Assembly (NCBI RefSeq): GCF_033100115.1
Contig: NZ_CP136910.1
Location: forward strand, 3,971,001-4,035,000
Length of the DNA: 64,000 nucleotides
Source: Anaerocolumna sp. AGMB13020
Lineage (GTDB): Bacteria; Bacillota; Clostridia; Lachnospirales; Lachnospiraceae
Direction of reading: 5' to 3'
Position numbers and translations under genes: made by a program. Positions 62,695-64,000 of the stretch are shown here, one piece after another. How positions within the stretch are numbered: position 1 is the first letter of the stretch; the number at the start of each line of letters is the position of its first letter. The notes beneath the pieces were generated by a model that did not search any database, had not been told where the DNA came from, and saw only the letters and a program-made list of their open reading frames with translations.

Positions 62695-62723
62695 TTGACC
62701 TTTTATCTAATTATTGTTATAAT
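62695..62723 (+). promoter_or_regulatory. Strong promoter of the surface-protein gene
   Basis: TTGACC (62695-62700), 17-base spacer, TATAAT (62718-62723), followed by a leader of about 70 bases ending in AAGGAGG. Fits a highly expressed gene. Confidence 0.8.
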
Positions 62724-62798
62724 CGTCTTGTTATTGGAATGATTATATTGAAAAATATAATACCAAACCAACCTATATTTTAAGGAGGAAGAAAGAAT

Positions 62799-64000
62799 AT
62801 GAAGAAAAATTTCTTTAAAAAGAAATTAGCTTCTGCTCTTGCTCTTGCATTAGTAGTAGCAAGTTTCAGTCCTGCAGGAATCTCTGCACAGGCTGCTACA
62901 GCTACTAAAATTGTAAAGCAGGGCGGCGCAGCAGCACCGACAGTATTATATGTTGGTGGCTCCAAAGTTGATTACAGCTTAAGCACAATCAAATCTGGAG
63001 TAAAGTATACTTGGAAATCAAGTAATACAAAAATTGCAACAATCACTGCTACAACTGGTGTTGTTACAGCAAAAGCTCCTGGTAGTGTAACTATCACAGC
63101 TACAGCTACAGATAAGAAGAGTGGAAAGGTTCTTAACACTTTCAAGAAAACTCTTACAGTTAATCTTCGTGCGACAAGCGTTGAAGCTGGTGATGATTTC
63201 ACATTAGCTACAGGCGAGACAAAGAAATTAGCTGCAACATTAACACCTTCTAACTCCACAGACGTTATCAACTATGTATCCAGCGATAAAGCTGTTGCTA
63301 CAGTTGGTTTAACTGGTGGTGTTGTAACTGGTAAAGAAGCTGGTGAAGCTACTATTACTGTTTACGCTAAAGCTACAAAGAGCACTTCTAACAAGAGTAC
63401 AAAGAACAAGGTTGATACAATCAAAGTTACTGTACCTGTTGGTGTGACTTCTGTTAAGCAGGTATCTGATGTTTCCTTAGACTTAACTTTTAACAAAGCT
63501 ATGACTAAAGATACAATCAAAGCTTCTGATTTAGTTCTTAAGAATGCTGCTAACAATGCTGTTCAGGCAATTAAAGAATTAAAATTCTCTGCTGATGGCA
63601 AAGTTGTTACTGCTGTAACATATTTACCTTTAACAGACAAAGCTGAGTACAAATTAACATACGCTGAGAAAGAGCATAAATTCACTGCAAGTGTTGGTGA
63701 AGTAGCTTCTATCGTTATCAAAACTACTCAGGTGGCTTTCGGAACTGACTCAGCTATCGAATACAACTTCCTTGATGCTAATGGAATTCAGTTAACTAAC
63801 GTTGACTCTAGCAGAGTTGCTGTTGCTATCGATACAACAGGTGGTTATATCATCGGAAGCGGTACAAGTGCAAAAGTTAACCTTTTTGCTAAAGGAAATA
63901 CTGCAACTGTAACTGTAACATACCACACTTGGAAATATGAGAACAACGCTGAAAAGACTGTTGTTGCTAAGGGAACAATCGTAGCTGTAGATCCTACAGA
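62799..64000 (+). CDS. Big2-domain cell surface / S-layer-like protein (partial)
   Basis: Open to the window edge (400 codons seen). Signal peptide KKKLASALALALVVASFSPA with an AQA cleavage site near residue 31. Two bacterial Ig-like (Big_2) repeats follow, with the typical TWKSSNTKIATITATTGVVT and YVSSDKAVATVGLTGGVVTG followed by GEATITVYAKAT (about 40-110 and 120-205), then further beta-rich domains. Codon choice is strongly biased (GCT, GTT, ACA, AAA), as in very highly expressed genes. Probably a major surface or S-layer protein; the anchor domain lies beyond the window. Confidence 0.82.
   Translation, partial: MKKNFFKKKLASALALALVVASFSPAGISAQAATATKIVKQGGAAAPTVLYVGGSKVDYSLSTIKSGVKYTWKSSNTKIATITATTGVVTAKAPGSVTITATATDKKSGKVLNTFKKTLTVNLRATSVEAGDDFTLATGETKKLAATLTPSNSTDVINYVSSDKAVATVGLTGGVVTGKEAGEATITVYAKATKSTSNKSTKNKVDTIKVTVPVGVTSVKQVSDVSLDLTFNKAMTKDTIKASDLVLKNAANNAVQAIKELKFSADGKVVTAVTYLPLTDKAEYKLTYAEKEHKFTASVGEVASIVIKTTQVAFGTDSAIEYNFLDANGIQLTNVDSSRVAVAIDTTGGYIIGSGTSAKVNLFAKGNTATVTVTYHTWKYENNAEKTVVAKGTIVAVDPT

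Overview
The window is about 64 kb of a low-GC, spore-forming clostridial chromosome, most likely family Lachnospiraceae (Lachnoclostridium/Anaerocolumna-like). I infer this from the gene set: sigH, a SleB-type hydrolase, a CD3324-type protein, a T-box on a cysE-cysS operon, a dgt-dnaG-rpoD cluster, and AP2/HNH-type and Big2-type surface proteins. The assignment rests on gene content and my recall of families; no search was run.

Layout. 1-2317: two nested or adjacent insertion sequences (a partial IS3/IS150-type, then an ISL3-type). 2457-11858: housekeeping, mostly sulfur/cysteine metabolism and translation. It holds metY with an Rrf2 regulator, cdd, two tRNAs, ispF, a GNAT protein, then a T-box operon of cysE, cysS, mrnC and an rlmB-like gene. 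11906-18009: EcsC-like gene, CD3324-type gene, sigH, tRNA-Thr followed by the decayed 3' part of a tyrosine integrase, a GNAT gene and a LolCDE/MacB-like ABC pair.

18055-38031: the main accessory block, a headless contractile phage-tail locus (tailocin/diffocin/PBSX-like). The control module has an XRE repressor, a dedicated sigma-70 factor, an XRE plus ImmA-type protease pair, an AbrB-like zinc protein and a late-regulator-like protein. The structural module runs in order: scaffold-like relic, tail terminator, sheath, tube, frameshifted tail chaperone, tape measure, LysM protein, hub, DUF2577, gp25-like, gpJ-like, YmfQ-like, SHAEG-repeat fibre and fibre-associated protein. The lysis module is a small membrane protein, holin and endolysin. 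No terminase, portal, major capsid or intact integrase is present. The parts fit a regulated, lysis-released killing particle rather than a phage.

38205-49909: a small unknown, GNAT, lipoprotein, queH, tRNA-Pro(AGG), an SDR pseudogene, then dgt-dnaG-rpoD, a 300-bp array of degenerate 22-bp repeats, trmK and a uridine-kinase-like gene. 50012-57030: RNase P RNA and a five-gene response regulator / histidine kinase / large membrane protein / ABC exporter operon. 57149-64000: AP2-like protein, SleB-like hydrolase, thrC behind a palindrome-bearing promoter, and the start of a strongly expressed Big2-domain surface protein that runs off the window.
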